From contig NZ_AP028032.1 in NCBI RefSeq assembly GCF_030296935.1, positions 124,001-188,000 on the forward strand: a stretch of 64,000 bases of DNA, written 5' to 3'. The notes under the pieces were generated by a model. That model saw only the letters and a program-made list of their open reading frames with translations. It searched no databases and was not told the DNA's origin. Origin of the DNA: Coprobacter fastidiosus (GTDB taxonomy: Bacteria; Bacteroidota; Bacteroidia; Bacteroidales; Coprobacteraceae). Numbering within the stretch: the first letter of the stretch is position 1; each line of letters opens with the position of its first letter. The translations under genes were made by a program, and so were the position numbers. Shown in pieces: positions 9,329 to 18,725 of the stretch.

Positions 9329-9348
9329 AAAAATATTTTGTGATGACG

Positions 9349-9399
9349 AAAAAGCAGAAAACCTACCGAGAGATAAAGAATAGCAGTTTTCTGCTTTTT
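9349..9399 (+). terminator. Terminator after prfC
   Basis: Perfect 14-bp inverted repeat, 9349-9362 with 9386-9399 (core agcagaaaac/gttttctgct), ending in a T run. It lies 21 nt after the prfC stop. Confidence 0.8.
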
Positions 9400-9494
9400 T
9401 GTTTGAAGATTAACTGTTTTAAATTTATTCGGAATGGGAAATTTTAAACAGACTCTGAAAAATGATAATTATTTAATTTTATAGTTTAAAGAAC

Positions 9495-11714
9495 ATGAAT
9501 CATTTAGATCCGTTGATTTCAGATTTAGCTTTGATTCTTATGCTGGCAGGAATAACAACGTTGCTTTTCAAATGGATGAAGCAACCGGTTGTTTTAGGCT
9601 ATATTGTCACCGGTTTTCTGGCAGGACCGCATTTTTCATTTTTCCCTACTGTAACCGATGTTGCTAATATCGATATTTGGGCGGAAATAGGAATTATCGT
9701 TTTGCTGTTTTCTTTGGGATTAGAATTCAGTTTTCGGAAGTTGGTCAATGTCGGAGGTTCTGCGGTAATAACGGCATTAGTGATAGTTGTCGGTATGATG
9801 TTATTGGGATATGCTGCCGGACGCTTGTTGCATTTCACATATTTGGATAGTATTTTTTTAGGGGGAATGCTGTCGATGTCGTCTACGACGATTATCATCA
9901 AGGCATTTACCGATTTGAATATGCGAAAACAACAGTTCACGACAATTGTGTTTGGCGTGTTGATCGTAGAAGATATGTTTGCCGTTTTGATGATGGTACT
10001 TCTTTCTTCTATTGCCGTAAATAATGAGCTGGAGGGCTCGGAACTGATTTATAGTATATTGAAGTTAGCATTTTTTCTTATAACATGGTTTTTGATTGGT
10101 ATTTTTGTGTTGCCCACTTTTTTGAAAAAAGCCCGACGCTTTCTTAATTCCGAAACGCTGTTAGTCGTTTCTATGGGGTTGTGCCTGGGAATGGTCGTAT
10201 TAGCATCTTATGCGGGCTTTTCTTCTGCTTTGGGGGCTTTTGTCATGGGTTCTATTTTGGCCGGTACGAATGAGGCTGAACGAATTGAGAAAGTAATGCA
10301 ACCGGTTAAAGACCTGTTTGGTGCTGTATTTTTTATTTCTGTCGGGATGCTTGTCAGTCCTGAAGCCTTGGTGCAGTATGCTATTCCTATTATTATTCTT
10401 TCATTGGTGGTAATTGCCGGACAAATATTTTTCGGAACAAGTGGAATGTTGATCTCCGGTCAACCGTTGAAAATTGCCATAAAATCGGGATTCAGTCTTT
10501 CCCAGATCGGAGAGTTCGCTTTCATTATTGCAACTTTGGGAATGTCTCTGAAAGTGATCGACGGATTCCTATATCCGATCGTCGTTGCCGTATCGGTTAT
10601 AACGACTTTTACAACGCCTTATTTTATAAAGCTTTCTGATCCGGTTGCAAATTGGGTGGAGAAACATTTGCCCGCAAAACTGAATTTTATCCTTGAGAGA
10701 TATAGTGCAAACGCTTCGGCTGTACAACCTGAGAACACCTGGAAGCGGGTACTGGGAGTTTATTTGGGTAAGATAGCACTTTATTCGACTATTCTTGTCG
10801 GGATTATTTTACTTTCGCTTACTTGGTTCTTGCCTTTGATGAAAGAACTGATCCCCTCCGTATGGGGAAAGTATATCGGTGTAGGGATTACGCTCTTGGT
10901 AATGCTTCCTTTTCTTTGGGCGTTGACTATGAAACGAATAAATAGTCGGAAATTACTTACTTTAGAAGAAAATAAACGGGCGAATCAAGTTCCTCTTTTC
11001 TTTATGGTTATATTCCGGTTTTTTATAGGTTTGGGATTTGTAATTTATTTTTTGTCAGTTGCTTATTCTCAACGTACCGGAGTTTTGTTGGGTGTAGTTT
11101 TATTTGTTATCGTTATGTTGCTGATGTCGAAAAGGCTGCAACGACAAATCGTTTCTCTTGAAGGAAAGTTTATGGATAATCTGAATGAAAGGGAATTACG
11201 TCGGACGGGTAGAAAGAATAATTTGGTGCGCAATATGCATTTAGCCCATATGGAAGTGAATGGAGAATGTGCATTTATTGGAAAACGTTTGGAGGATGCA
11301 AATATCCGTAAAGAATATGGTGTAAATATCGTAAGTATAAAAAGAGGATTAAAACGGATAAATATTCCGAAAGGGGATAGCCGTCTTTTCCCGGGAGACG
11401 TCGTGAGTGTGATCGGTACAGATGAACAAATACAGAAGTTTCTCGATGCTGTAGAACCGGAAGAAATTTCTGTAGATGAAACAGAAAACGAAGAACATTT
11501 TGAACTTGAACGAATAGTTATTCCGAAAGATTCTCCGTTAATTGGAAAGACGATCGCCCAATCGGGAATCAGGGAAAAAGATTCTTGTCTTGTTGTCGGA
11601 GTAGAACGCATGGACGGTACATTTTTGGCTCCGACCGGGAATATTGTTTTGAAGGAGACGGATATGTTGTGGATTGTGGGGACAAAAGCCCGGATTGAAG
11701 CATTGCTGAAATAA
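9495..11714 (+). CDS. CPA2 monovalent cation/proton antiporter with extra membrane module and two C-terminal RCK_C domains
   Basis: 739 residues. Residues 1-385 are a Na+/H+ exchanger membrane domain with about 12 helices; the N-terminal signature VVLGYIVTGFLAGPH and the helix ALGAFVMGSILAGTNEAERIE are typical of KefB/CPA2. A second hydrophobic block at about 425-560 adds some four helices not found in plain KefB. The cytoplasmic tail (about 575-739) holds two TrkA_C (RCK_C) domains, recognisable by FIGKRLEDANIRKEYGVNIV...FPGDVVSVIGT and by LIGKTIAQSGIRE...ETDMLWIVGT. A full Rossmann RCK_N domain is not evident. The likely role is K+ or Na+ efflux in exchange for H+ at the inner membrane, with ligand control through the tail. 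Confidence 0.88.
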   Translation: MNHLDPLISDLALILMLAGITTLLFKWMKQPVVLGYIVTGFLAGPHFSFFPTVTDVANIDIWAEIGIIVLLFSLGLEFSFRKLVNVGGSAVITALVIVVGMMLLGYAAGRLLHFTYLDSIFLGGMLSMSSTTIIIKAFTDLNMRKQQFTTIVFGVLIVEDMFAVLMMVLLSSIAVNNELEGSELIYSILKLAFFLITWFLIGIFVLPTFLKKARRFLNSETLLVVSMGLCLGMVVLASYAGFSSALGAFVMGSILAGTNEAERIEKVMQPVKDLFGAVFFISVGMLVSPEALVQYAIPIIILSLVVIAGQIFFGTSGMLISGQPLKIAIKSGFSLSQIGEFAFIIATLGMSLKVIDGFLYPIVVAVSVITTFTTPYFIKLSDPVANWVEKHLPAKLNFILERYSANASAVQPENTWKRVLGVYLGKIALYSTILVGIILLSLTWFLPLMKELIPSVWGKYIGVGITLLVMLPFLWALTMKRINSRKLLTLEENKRANQVPLFFMVIFRFFIGLGFVIYFLSVAYSQRTGVLLGVVLFVIVMLLMSKRLQRQIVSLEGKFMDNLNERELRRTGRKNNLVRNMHLAHMEVNGECAFIGKRLEDANIRKEYGVNIVSIKRGLKRINIPKGDSRLFPGDVVSVIGTDEQIQKFLDAVEPEEISVDETENEEHFELERIVIPKDSPLIGKTIAQSGIREKDSCLVVGVERMDGTFLAPTGNIVLKETDMLWIVGTKARIEALLK

Positions 11715-11787
11715 TAGTAGTTGCGTATTTACCTCTTTATAATTACATTTGTATCACGAAAAATATAATAATTTATATACACACTTT

Positions 11788-13310
11788 ATGCAGGAAAAAA
11801 TTATAATTCTTGATTTCGGTTCGCAAACGACTCAGCTTATAGGACGGCGTGTGCGTGAATTGGATACTTACTGCGAGATTCTTCCGTATAATAAATTCCC
11901 TGAAGACGATCAGAATATAAAAGGGGTGATTCTTTCGGGTAGTCCGTTTTCTGTTTACGATAAAGATGCCTTCAAGGCCGATTTAGGCAGAATATGGGGA
12001 AAGTATCCTATTTTGGGAATTTGTTATGGTGCTCAGTTTATGGCGTATAGCAATGGCGGAAAAGTAGAACCGGCAGGAAGTAGAGAATACGGACGGGCAC
12101 ACTTATCTTCGTTTTCCAAAGAAAATAAGTTGTTCAGAGGAATAAAGGAAAATACGCAAGTCTGGATGTCTCATGGCGATACGATAACCTCGATTCCTTC
12201 AAATTTTAAAATAATAGCTTCTACCGACGAGGTAAAAATTGCGGCTTATCAGGTAGAGAGCGAAAATATATGGGGCGTACAATTTCATCCAGAAGTTTAT
12301 CATACCGAAGAAGGAACACAATTGCTTCGTAATTTTGTCGTAGAAATTTGCGGTTGTAAACAAGACTGGTCTCCCTCGTCTTTTATTGAGACTACGGTGG
12401 CACAGTTAAGAGAACAGTTGAAGGATGATAAAGTGATTCTCGCTCTTTCCGGAGGAGTAGATTCTTCTGTTGCTGCAGTTTTATTAAATAAAGCGATTGG
12501 CAAGAATCTTACCTGTATTTTTGTAGATCACGGTATGCTCCGGAAAAATGAGTTCGAAAATGTGATGCGTGATTACGAGCATCTAGGATTGAATGTGATA
12601 GGAGTGAATGCACATGATAAGTTTTTCGGAGAATTAGCAGGCGTGACAGAACCCGAACGTAAAAGGAAAATTATCGGAAAAGGATTTATCGATGTTTTCG
12701 ATGAAGAAGCTCGTAAAATCAAAGATGTGAAGTGGTTGGCTCAAGGCACGATTTATCCGGATTGTATCGAATCTCTTTCGATAACGGGAACAGTGATAAA
12801 GAGTCATCACAATGTCGGTGGTCTTCCTGAAAAAATGAATCTGAAATTGTGCGAGCCTCTACGTTTGTTGTTTAAAGATGAAGTTCGTCGGGTTGGTAGA
12901 GAATTGGGTATGATGGAACATTTGATTACACGACATCCTTTCCCGGAACCGGCTTGGCCGTTCGTATCTTGGGAGATATTACACCCGAAAAAGTTTCGAT
13001 TTTACAAAATGCCGATGATATTTTTATTCGCGGACTTCGTGAGTGGGGATTATATGATAAAGTTTGGCAAGCAGGAGTTGTATTGCTTCCGGTACAATCG
13101 GTTGGTGTGATGGGAGATGAACGAACCTATGAGCGAGCTGTCGCTTTACGAGCCGTGACATCTACAGATGCAATGACTGCCGATTGGGCAAAACTTCCGT
13201 ATGATTTCCTTGCTAAAATATCGAATGAGATTATCAATAAAGTAAAAGGCGTGAACCGTGTTGTTTATGACATTAGTTCTAAACCGCCTGCCACGATCGA
13301 GTGGGAGTAA
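11788..13310 (+). pseudogene. guaA: GMP synthase (glutamine-hydrolysing), disrupted by a one-base deletion
   Basis: GuaA converts XMP to GMP with glutamine and ATP. Starting at ATG 11788 the frame encodes the class I amidotransferase domain (LGICYGAQ with nucleophile C79, FHPEVYH) and the ATP-pyrophosphatase domain ([10 protein letters not shown]). At about 12945-12953 the universally conserved [15 protein letters not shown] region reads [14 protein letters not shown]; the GLAVRILGD part continues in the +2 frame from 12954 to the stop at 13308-13310. Restoring one G after 12950 gives exactly 507 residues, the usual length. The same spot also has an apparent G-to-A change (Gly to Glu). Either the strain has a broken guaA or, more probably, the sequence has a consensus error at the two GGG runs. 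A longer TTG-start frame from 11749 is not preferred. Confidence 0.9.
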
Positions 13311-13408
13311 AGATGATAAGCAGGCTATCTAGCGAATGAAAATAAGCTGGAAGAATATATAAAGGTAGCTTGATATATTTCTTTATCAGAAAATTTAAAT
13401 AGGTTTTT

Positions 13409-13452
13409 AAAACAGTGTGTCTTGTATTTTTATATAGAGGACACACTGTTTT
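13409..13452 (+). terminator. Terminator after guaA
   Basis: Perfect 13-bp inverted repeat, 13409-13421 with 13440-13452 (core cagtgtgtc/gacacactg), followed by T-rich sequence. The rest of the 250-base gap to the porin gene shows no other gene. Confidence 0.75.
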
Positions 13453-13562
13453 TATATAATATTTAATAGCAATGTTATATCTAATATTGAGATAAACATT
13501 TCTGTGTTTAGTATTGTTGTTTTTATCGGATCGTCCAAAAAGGTCTGGTAAAAATTACAATT

Positions 13563-14843
13563 ATGGAGAAAATATTTAGAATCTGTTTTATTGCAGTTTT
13601 ATTGGGGTTGTTTATGCCTGTTCATGCACAGAAAAAAAAGATGTCCCCGTTATTTAATGATGATTTTATTATACTTACGGGGAAAAACGGACCGAGTTGC
13701 AAAGACATTGTCAATATATTCAGGGAGACAAGGTCTTTACATTTTCAAGATCCGGATGCTCCGCGTTTCCTTTTAGTAGATCAAAAACATCAGATGGCTT
13801 TAGGTATCGGAGGATATGTGAGACTTACTACATCGTATGATTTTCGAGGCATTTCGGACAATGTAGATTTTGTGCCTTATGATATTCCTACACCGGCAAA
13901 TCCTGCCGAGAAGAGTCAGTATCAAATGGATGCTTCGACATCACGTATTTTTTTGAAATTGGTGGGAAACAATAAAGCTTTAGGAAAATTTTCCGCTTAT
14001 ATCGAAACTGATTTTCGGGGAGATCATCATACGTTAAGATTACGTCAGGCATATGTATCGATGAGAGGATTTTTATTGGGACAGTCTTGGAGTACTTTTT
14101 CTGATTTGGCATCGATCCCTCCGACAATCGATTTTGAAGGGCCTAATGCCAATACAACTTTGAGAAATGTTCAAGTAAGATATACCTATAATATAAATAA
14201 ACATTGGCAGATAGCCATTGCAGCAGAAAATCCGAATCCGGATATTACTTATGGAACTTATTCCCGAAGTATCAAGCAGCGTATGCCGGATATTCCTGCT
14301 TATATACAATATAATTGGGGAGCTTCGAGCCATATTCGGGCAACCGGATTATTTCGAGGATTGAGTTATCGAAACATGGTTACGGAAAATAATCGGACGT
14401 TGGTGGGATGGGGTGCTCAATTGAGTGGACTGGCAACCTTGTTTCCGGGTTTTACATTTTATTATCAGGGAACGTACGGAAAAGGTATTTCTCAGTATAT
14501 CGATGATTTAGATAGTAACAATTCAGATCTTGTCCCTGATCCATGCTCTGAAGGGCGTTTACAGGCTTTACCGGTTTTAGCCTTTTTAGGTGGAGTGAAA
14601 TATGCTTTTACATCCAAATGTTTTGCTTCGGCATCTTATAGTCAGGTACGTTTATATTCCCGACATGGCTATTATGATGCAGAAGGTTATAAATATGGAC
14701 AATATGCTGTTGGAAATGTATTTTGGAATGTGACACCCAATTGTCAGTTGGGCGTAGAATATTTGTATGGTCGTCGTATGAGTATGGATAAAAGTTGCGG
14801 TCATGCAAACCGTATTCAGGCAATGGTGCAATACAATTTTTGA
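13563..14843 (+). CDS. Outer-membrane beta-barrel porin, DcaP-like
   Basis: 426 residues with a clear signal peptide (hydrophobic residues 5-20, cleavage after VHAQ). The mature protein alternates short hydrophobic strands and polar loops (ALGIGGYVRLTTSYDF, RQAYVSMRGFLLGQSWSTF, YIQYNWGASSHIRATGLF) and ends in MVQYNF, the C-terminal Phe expected for BAM-inserted barrels. RGFLLGQSWSTF and PPTIDFEGPN match the DcaP-like porin family, which form trimeric channels for small anions or dicarboxylates in other phyla. The substrate here is unknown. It is a single-gene unit between two terminators. Confidence 0.85.
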   Translation: MEKIFRICFIAVLLGLFMPVHAQKKKMSPLFNDDFIILTGKNGPSCKDIVNIFRETRSLHFQDPDAPRFLLVDQKHQMALGIGGYVRLTTSYDFRGISDNVDFVPYDIPTPANPAEKSQYQMDASTSRIFLKLVGNNKALGKFSAYIETDFRGDHHTLRLRQAYVSMRGFLLGQSWSTFSDLASIPPTIDFEGPNANTTLRNVQVRYTYNINKHWQIAIAAENPNPDITYGTYSRSIKQRMPDIPAYIQYNWGASSHIRATGLFRGLSYRNMVTENNRTLVGWGAQLSGLATLFPGFTFYYQGTYGKGISQYIDDLDSNNSDLVPDPCSEGRLQALPVLAFLGGVKYAFTSKCFASASYSQVRLYSRHGYYDAEGYKYGQYAVGNVFWNVTPNCQLGVEYLYGRRMSMDKSCGHANRIQAMVQYNF

Positions 14844-14876
14844 TAATGTTTATCTTTCATGATTCTTCAGATATAT

Positions 14877-14935
14877 TAATATCCATAAAAAACAGCTTTG
14901 GAAAAACTTCCCAAAGCTGTTTTTTATGGATATTA
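14877..14935 (+). terminator. Long perfect hairpin terminator after the porin gene
   Basis: 25-bp perfect inverted repeat, 14877-14901 with 14911-14935, loop of 9 nt. The core is acagctttgg/ccaaagctgt with a TTTTTT run within the 3' arm. It is well above the usual stem length in this window. Confidence 0.85.
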
Positions 14936-14966
14936 TTGGTTAATAATACTCTATTTCGTATCTTTG
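14936..14966 (+). promoter_or_regulatory. Promoter of the Wza/Wzc-like export operon
   Basis: TTG at 14936-14938 and TATCTTTG at 14959-14966, spaced 20 nt, fit the Bacteroides -33/-7 pair. Transcription would start near 14970, directly after the preceding terminator, with a leader of about 120 nt before ATG 15091. Confidence 0.6.
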
Positions 14967-15090
14967 CGGAAAGGGATTATTATTTTGTTTTTTTAATTGC
15001 AGGTCGTTTAGCATTTCTTAGGGATTGTTTTGCTAATATCTGATCTGATAATTGGTGTTGTATCTGTCCTATATATATATTGGTATTGGA

Positions 15091-15891
15091 ATGAGAAAAG
15101 TAGCTCTATTTGCTGTTCTGGCAATATTTTTAATGTCTTGTAGTGAAACCAAGCGTGTTACTTATTTACAAAAGGTCGAAAGCCTTCCTGTAGAAGTTTT
15201 ACAGCAAAAGTCTTTGTTGGCAGATCCTCGTATTGTTCCGGGAGATTTGTTATCTATCTCTGTGGGGTCGGATAGTCCGGAATCCGTATCGATTTTTAAT
15301 AAGCTATCTTCTTCTTCAGGTACTACCGAAAATGCGATGACTTCCTCTTCTGTTTCCGATAATTCGACCTATCTTGTCGATAATAAAGGAATAATTGATT
15401 TCCCGATTATCGGTAAATTGAATGTCGGGGGAATGACCCGTACCGAAGCCGAAGAGTTTATAAAGTCTAAGATATATCCTCAATATGTAAAAAAAGAACC
15501 GACAGTAACTATTCGTGTCGAAAACTTTAAGATTGCCGTATTGGGCGAAGTGAAAGCTCCGAGTATTTATAATGTTCCGAATGAGAGAGTTTCCGTATTA
15601 GAGGCTGTTGCGATGGCCGGAGACTTGCAGCTTACCGGACGCCGGGATAATGTGCTATTGATTCGTTTTAAAGGTGATGGTTCTAAAGAAGTAGCTCGCA
15701 TCAATCTGAATGATCCGAATTTGTTATTCTCTCCATATTTTTATTTACAGCAGAATGATATATTGTATGTCGAGCCGAACAAATCGAAGGCCCGGACTGC
15801 TTATACCGTACCTCCGATGCTGACCTTAAGTTTGAGCATTCTTTCCACATTATTGGGAATTACTAATATTATAGTTACATTAACTCGTTAA
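15091..15891 (+). CDS. Polysaccharide export outer-membrane lipoprotein, Wza-like
   Basis: 266 residues from ATG 15091; an upstream GTG (15052) would put 13 residues ahead of a good lipoprotein signal, so it is rejected. The lipobox is FLMSC with Cys near residue 17. A Poly_export domain (IVPGDLLSISV, YLVDNKGIIDFPIIGKLNVGGMTRTEAEEFIKS) is followed by a SLBB domain (FKIAVLGEVKAPSIYNV, VLEAVAMAGDLQL). A final hydrophobic segment (TLSLSILSTLLGITNIIV) is the outer-membrane helix typical of Wza. It forms the outer channel for capsule or exopolysaccharide and works with the Wzc-like kinase 11 nt downstream. Confidence 0.9.
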   Translation: MRKVALFAVLAIFLMSCSETKRVTYLQKVESLPVEVLQQKSLLADPRIVPGDLLSISVGSDSPESVSIFNKLSSSSGTTENAMTSSSVSDNSTYLVDNKGIIDFPIIGKLNVGGMTRTEAEEFIKSKIYPQYVKKEPTVTIRVENFKIAVLGEVKAPSIYNVPNERVSVLEAVAMAGDLQLTGRRDNVLLIRFKGDGSKEVARINLNDPNLLFSPYFYLQQNDILYVEPNKSKARTAYTVPPMLTLSLSILSTLLGITNIIVTLTR

Positions 15892-15902
15892 TACAGTTTT
15901 GA

Positions 15903-18320
15903 ATGGATTCGAAGGATATTCTCTCACAAGAAGAAGGGCAAGATAAAGCAGTCGATTTTAGAGAAATACTTTTTAATTATTTGGTTCATTGGAAATGGTT
16001 CGTTGCCAGTATTATAGTGGCGATGGGTATTGCTTTTTTCATCTTGGCACGTAAAAATAATGTTTATACGGTAACGGCCTCTGTTTTGATGAAAAATGAT
16101 AAGAGCGGTGCTACTCCCGATATGTTGATGATGGAGAGTTTGGGAATGGCATCCGTTAAAAACAATCTTGAAAATGAAGTTGAGATCATGCGTTCCAAAA
16201 ACGTGATGCTTCAGGTTGTCATGGATCTGGAGTTATATACAAATTATGTAATGAAAAAAGGAATGCGTAAGATAGACCTCTACAAAGATACTCCGATAGA
16301 ATTATCTATTGATAGTGCAACAGTGAGGAGTTTAGTATTTCCGATAACTATACATGCCGTTCCGAAATCAAGTGAAGATTATGATGTAAAAGTTTCTTAC
16401 AATGGAGAAAACAAGTCATTAGTTTTGACAGCTAACCCTTTGCCGGTAAATATCGGGGATATTTCATTCACTATGACCCGCAATTTTGCTGTACAACTTC
16501 CTGAAGAAGATATTATAATTACTGTATCGAATCCGAGAAATATGGCGAATTATCTTTCGAAAGCCATTGTTGCAGATGCATTGAGCAAGGGATCTACGAT
16601 ATTGACTCTTTCATTGAATACTTTTAATATTGCGAAGGCTAAAGACGTACTTAATCGTGTCGTATTTTATTATAATGAATTAAGTATGGCAGAGAAGAAT
16701 CGAGTAGCATTGAATACAGAACGATTTATCGATGAACGTATTGTCTCTATATCCAAGGAATTAGGAAATGTTGAGAAACAGGCGGAAAATTTCCGAAAAG
16801 CACATAAGTTGACAGATGTGAAGAATGAAGGAGAGAAGTTCACGACGGAGTTATCGGAGACCGAAAAAAAATTATTCGAATTGGAGACGCAGTTAAATCT
16901 GGTCGATTATGTAGATCAGTTTGTTTCCAATAAACAACATGTGTATACGCCTATTCCTTATTTGGGTATTACTGATGCCGGATTCTCCGAATTAATTAAT
17001 AAATATAACCAAATGCTGCTCGTTCGAGAACGTTTATTACGTTCTTCTTCTGAAGATAATCCTTTGATTGCAGATATAAACCATGATATATCTGATTTAA
17101 GAAAAGGTGTTTTGAGTGGTATAATTTCTGTTCGTAAAGGATTGAATATAGAAAAAAAAGATTTGCAGGCTAAAAATCGTCAACTTAATAATATGGTAGC
17201 GTCGGTTCCTGAAGTTGAAAGGGAATTAACGGAAATTATGCGCCAGCAATCTATTAAAGATAAATTATATGTTTTCCTATTAGAGAAGAGAGAAGAGAAT
17301 TCCTTAAATAAGACGTTGACAGTCCCTGTTGCCAGTATTGTCGATACTCCCGATGTGACAGGAGGTCCTGTCGAGCCTAATAAACCTAAGACTTTTTTGA
17401 TTGCATTTGTTTTTGGTCTTTCGATACCTGCATTATTTATCTTTTTAAAAGATATGTTCAATGTAAAATTTAAAGATCGTATGGATGTAGAGCGTTTGAC
17501 TTCTGTCCCTGTTTTAGGAGAAATAGCAAAGAACGATACTGGCGATCAGTTTGTCGTAAAGGCAAAATCGACAGCTCCCATTGTCGAATTATTTCGGCTG
17601 GTTCGAAATAGTTTGCAATTTATGTTGAATGAACCGGACAAAAAGGTAATAAATGTTACGTCTACCGTGACACAAGAAGGTAAGACATTCTTTTCGATGA
17701 ATTTGGCTTTGAGTTTTGCTTTGACAAACAAAAAAGTGATATTGGTGGGTTTAGATATTCGTAGGCCTCAGTTGAAAAAACATTTTTCTATTATGACGAA
17801 TAAAGGGATCACCTCATATCTTTCAGGTCAGGAAACTGATTTAGACGGATTGATAGTTCCTTCCGGCATGTCTGAATATCTCGATCTATTACCCGCCGGT
17901 CCTATCCCTCCTAATCCGAATGAATTGCTTACAAATTCTCGTTTAGATCAGGTGTTTGAGATATTGCGTGAAAAATATGATTACATTATTGTCGATACTG
18001 CTCCGGTCGGAATGGTTTCAGATACTTTTTTGCTGAATCGTTTGGCAGATGTTAACTTATATGTTACGAGAGCTAATTATTCTTCGAAAAAATATTTGGC
18101 ATTACTGAATAGTTATGTAGCAGATAAAAGACTGACGTCAACTTATTTGATCGTTAATGCAGTCGATATGCAGGCTCACTCTTATAGTTATAGAAAATAT
18201 GGTTATGGCTACGGTTACGGGTATGGCTCTAAGTATAGTTATAGTTCTGCTTATGGTTATGGCGGAAATGGTAGCGATGAGAATCAGAAAAATAAAAAGA
18301 GGAAGAAGTGTTGGTTTTAG
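15903..18320 (+). CDS. Polysaccharide co-polymerase / bacterial tyrosine kinase, Wzc-like
   Basis: 805 residues, inner membrane. A Wzz domain with first helix at about 33-51 is followed by a periplasmic coiled-coil region with the GNVR segment, and a second helix (FLIAFVFGLSIPALFIFL, about 498-515). The cytoplasmic BY-kinase domain has a Walker A at 587-595 (ending EGKT, with K594), Walker A' (ILVGLDIRRP) and Walker B (IIVDTAP, D698). The C-terminus after about 760 is a Tyr/Gly/Ser-rich cluster with about a dozen tyrosines, the autophosphorylation sites that control chain length and export. No glycosyltransferases, flippase or polymerase follow, so this wza-wzc pair stands apart from a capsule locus. 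Confidence 0.92.
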   Translation: MDSKDILSQEEGQDKAVDFREILFNYLVHWKWFVASIIVAMGIAFFILARKNNVYTVTASVLMKNDKSGATPDMLMMESLGMASVKNNLENEVEIMRSKNVMLQVVMDLELYTNYVMKKGMRKIDLYKDTPIELSIDSATVRSLVFPITIHAVPKSSEDYDVKVSYNGENKSLVLTANPLPVNIGDISFTMTRNFAVQLPEEDIIITVSNPRNMANYLSKAIVADALSKGSTILTLSLNTFNIAKAKDVLNRVVFYYNELSMAEKNRVALNTERFIDERIVSISKELGNVEKQAENFRKAHKLTDVKNEGEKFTTELSETEKKLFELETQLNLVDYVDQFVSNKQHVYTPIPYLGITDAGFSELINKYNQMLLVRERLLRSSSEDNPLIADINHDISDLRKGVLSGIISVRKGLNIEKKDLQAKNRQLNNMVASVPEVERELTEIMRQQSIKDKLYVFLLEKREENSLNKTLTVPVASIVDTPDVTGGPVEPNKPKTFLIAFVFGLSIPALFIFLKDMFNVKFKDRMDVERLTSVPVLGEIAKNDTGDQFVVKAKSTAPIVELFRLVRNSLQFMLNEPDKKVINVTSTVTQEGKTFFSMNLALSFALTNKKVILVGLDIRRPQLKKHFSIMTNKGITSYLSGQETDLDGLIVPSGMSEYLDLLPAGPIPPNPNELLTNSRLDQVFEILREKYDYIIVDTAPVGMVSDTFLLNRLADVNLYVTRANYSSKKYLALLNSYVADKRLTSTYLIVNAVDMQAHSYSYRKYGYGYGYGYGSKYSYSSAYGYGGNGSDENQKNKKRKKCWF

Positions 18321-18382
18321 GAAATATAATCCGGAACATGAAGCTGGTAAAAATAAGGGTGTACAAAATTGTATATCCTTTT

Positions 18383-18646
18383 TTATTGATCTCTGTATTC
18401 TGGGTGTCTCTGTAACCAAATTATGGCATAACTGCAAGTTGCTGACGGTTTGAGACAGTTGTTTATAGCATAGTCGTACGCCGCTTTTACCAGTTGTGAT
18501 GCAACTCCTTGTCCTCCGATTTGAAAGGGAACTACGGTATGGAGTATATCGAGCTTTCCGTTTCTAATTTGATAGGAAACATATCCGGTATAGCCGTTGA
18601 TTATCATACTGAATGTTTTTCGATCTGGGTCATGAATAATTTCCAT
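18383..18646 (-). CDS. Small GNAT-type N-acetyltransferase (YjdJ/COG2388-like)
   Basis: 87 residues, the length of the small COG2388 acetyltransferases. The acetyl-CoA binding loop is visible as VPFQIGGQGVASQLV (family pattern V..R.G.G.A..L), preceded by strand pairs GYVSYQIRNGKLDILHTVV, and followed by CSYAIIWLQRHPEY as in related proteins. Soluble, no signal. Substrate unknown; some members acetylate small metabolites. It lies downstream of a terminator and is probably transcribed on its own; the end is convergent with the wzc-like gene 62 nt away. Confidence 0.82.
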   Translation of the reverse strand: MEIIHDPDRKTFSMIINGYTGYVSYQIRNGKLDILHTVVPFQIGGQGVASQLVKAAYDYAINNCLKPSATCSYAIIWLQRHPEYRDQ

Positions 18647-18670
18647 TTCTTTTTTATTATGATTATGAAA

Positions 18671-18698
18671 AAACAGGTTGCTTTAAAGCAACCTGTTT
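18671..18698 (-). terminator. Terminator of the rprX-rprY unit
   Basis: Perfect 28-nt palindrome (core acaggttgc...gcaacctgt) followed on the minus strand by six T residues. It lies 28 nt after the rprY stop. Confidence 0.75.
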
Positions 18699-18725
18699 AA
18701 TTAAATTGTTGATATAAAACTTTCC

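Noticed and set aside
11749-11787. Extended GuaA start at TTG 11749
   Set aside because: Adds 13 residues not found in GuaA; ATG 11788 aligns with the family start.
15091-18320. Start of a capsule locus
   Set aside because: Only Wza and Wzc are present; downstream genes are rprY and rprX on the other strand.
18157-18453. Plus-strand open frame overlapping the Wzc tail and the small GNAT
   Set aside because: It is an out-of-frame reading of the tyrosine-rich repeat and an antisense reading of the GNAT gene; no family match and no promoter.
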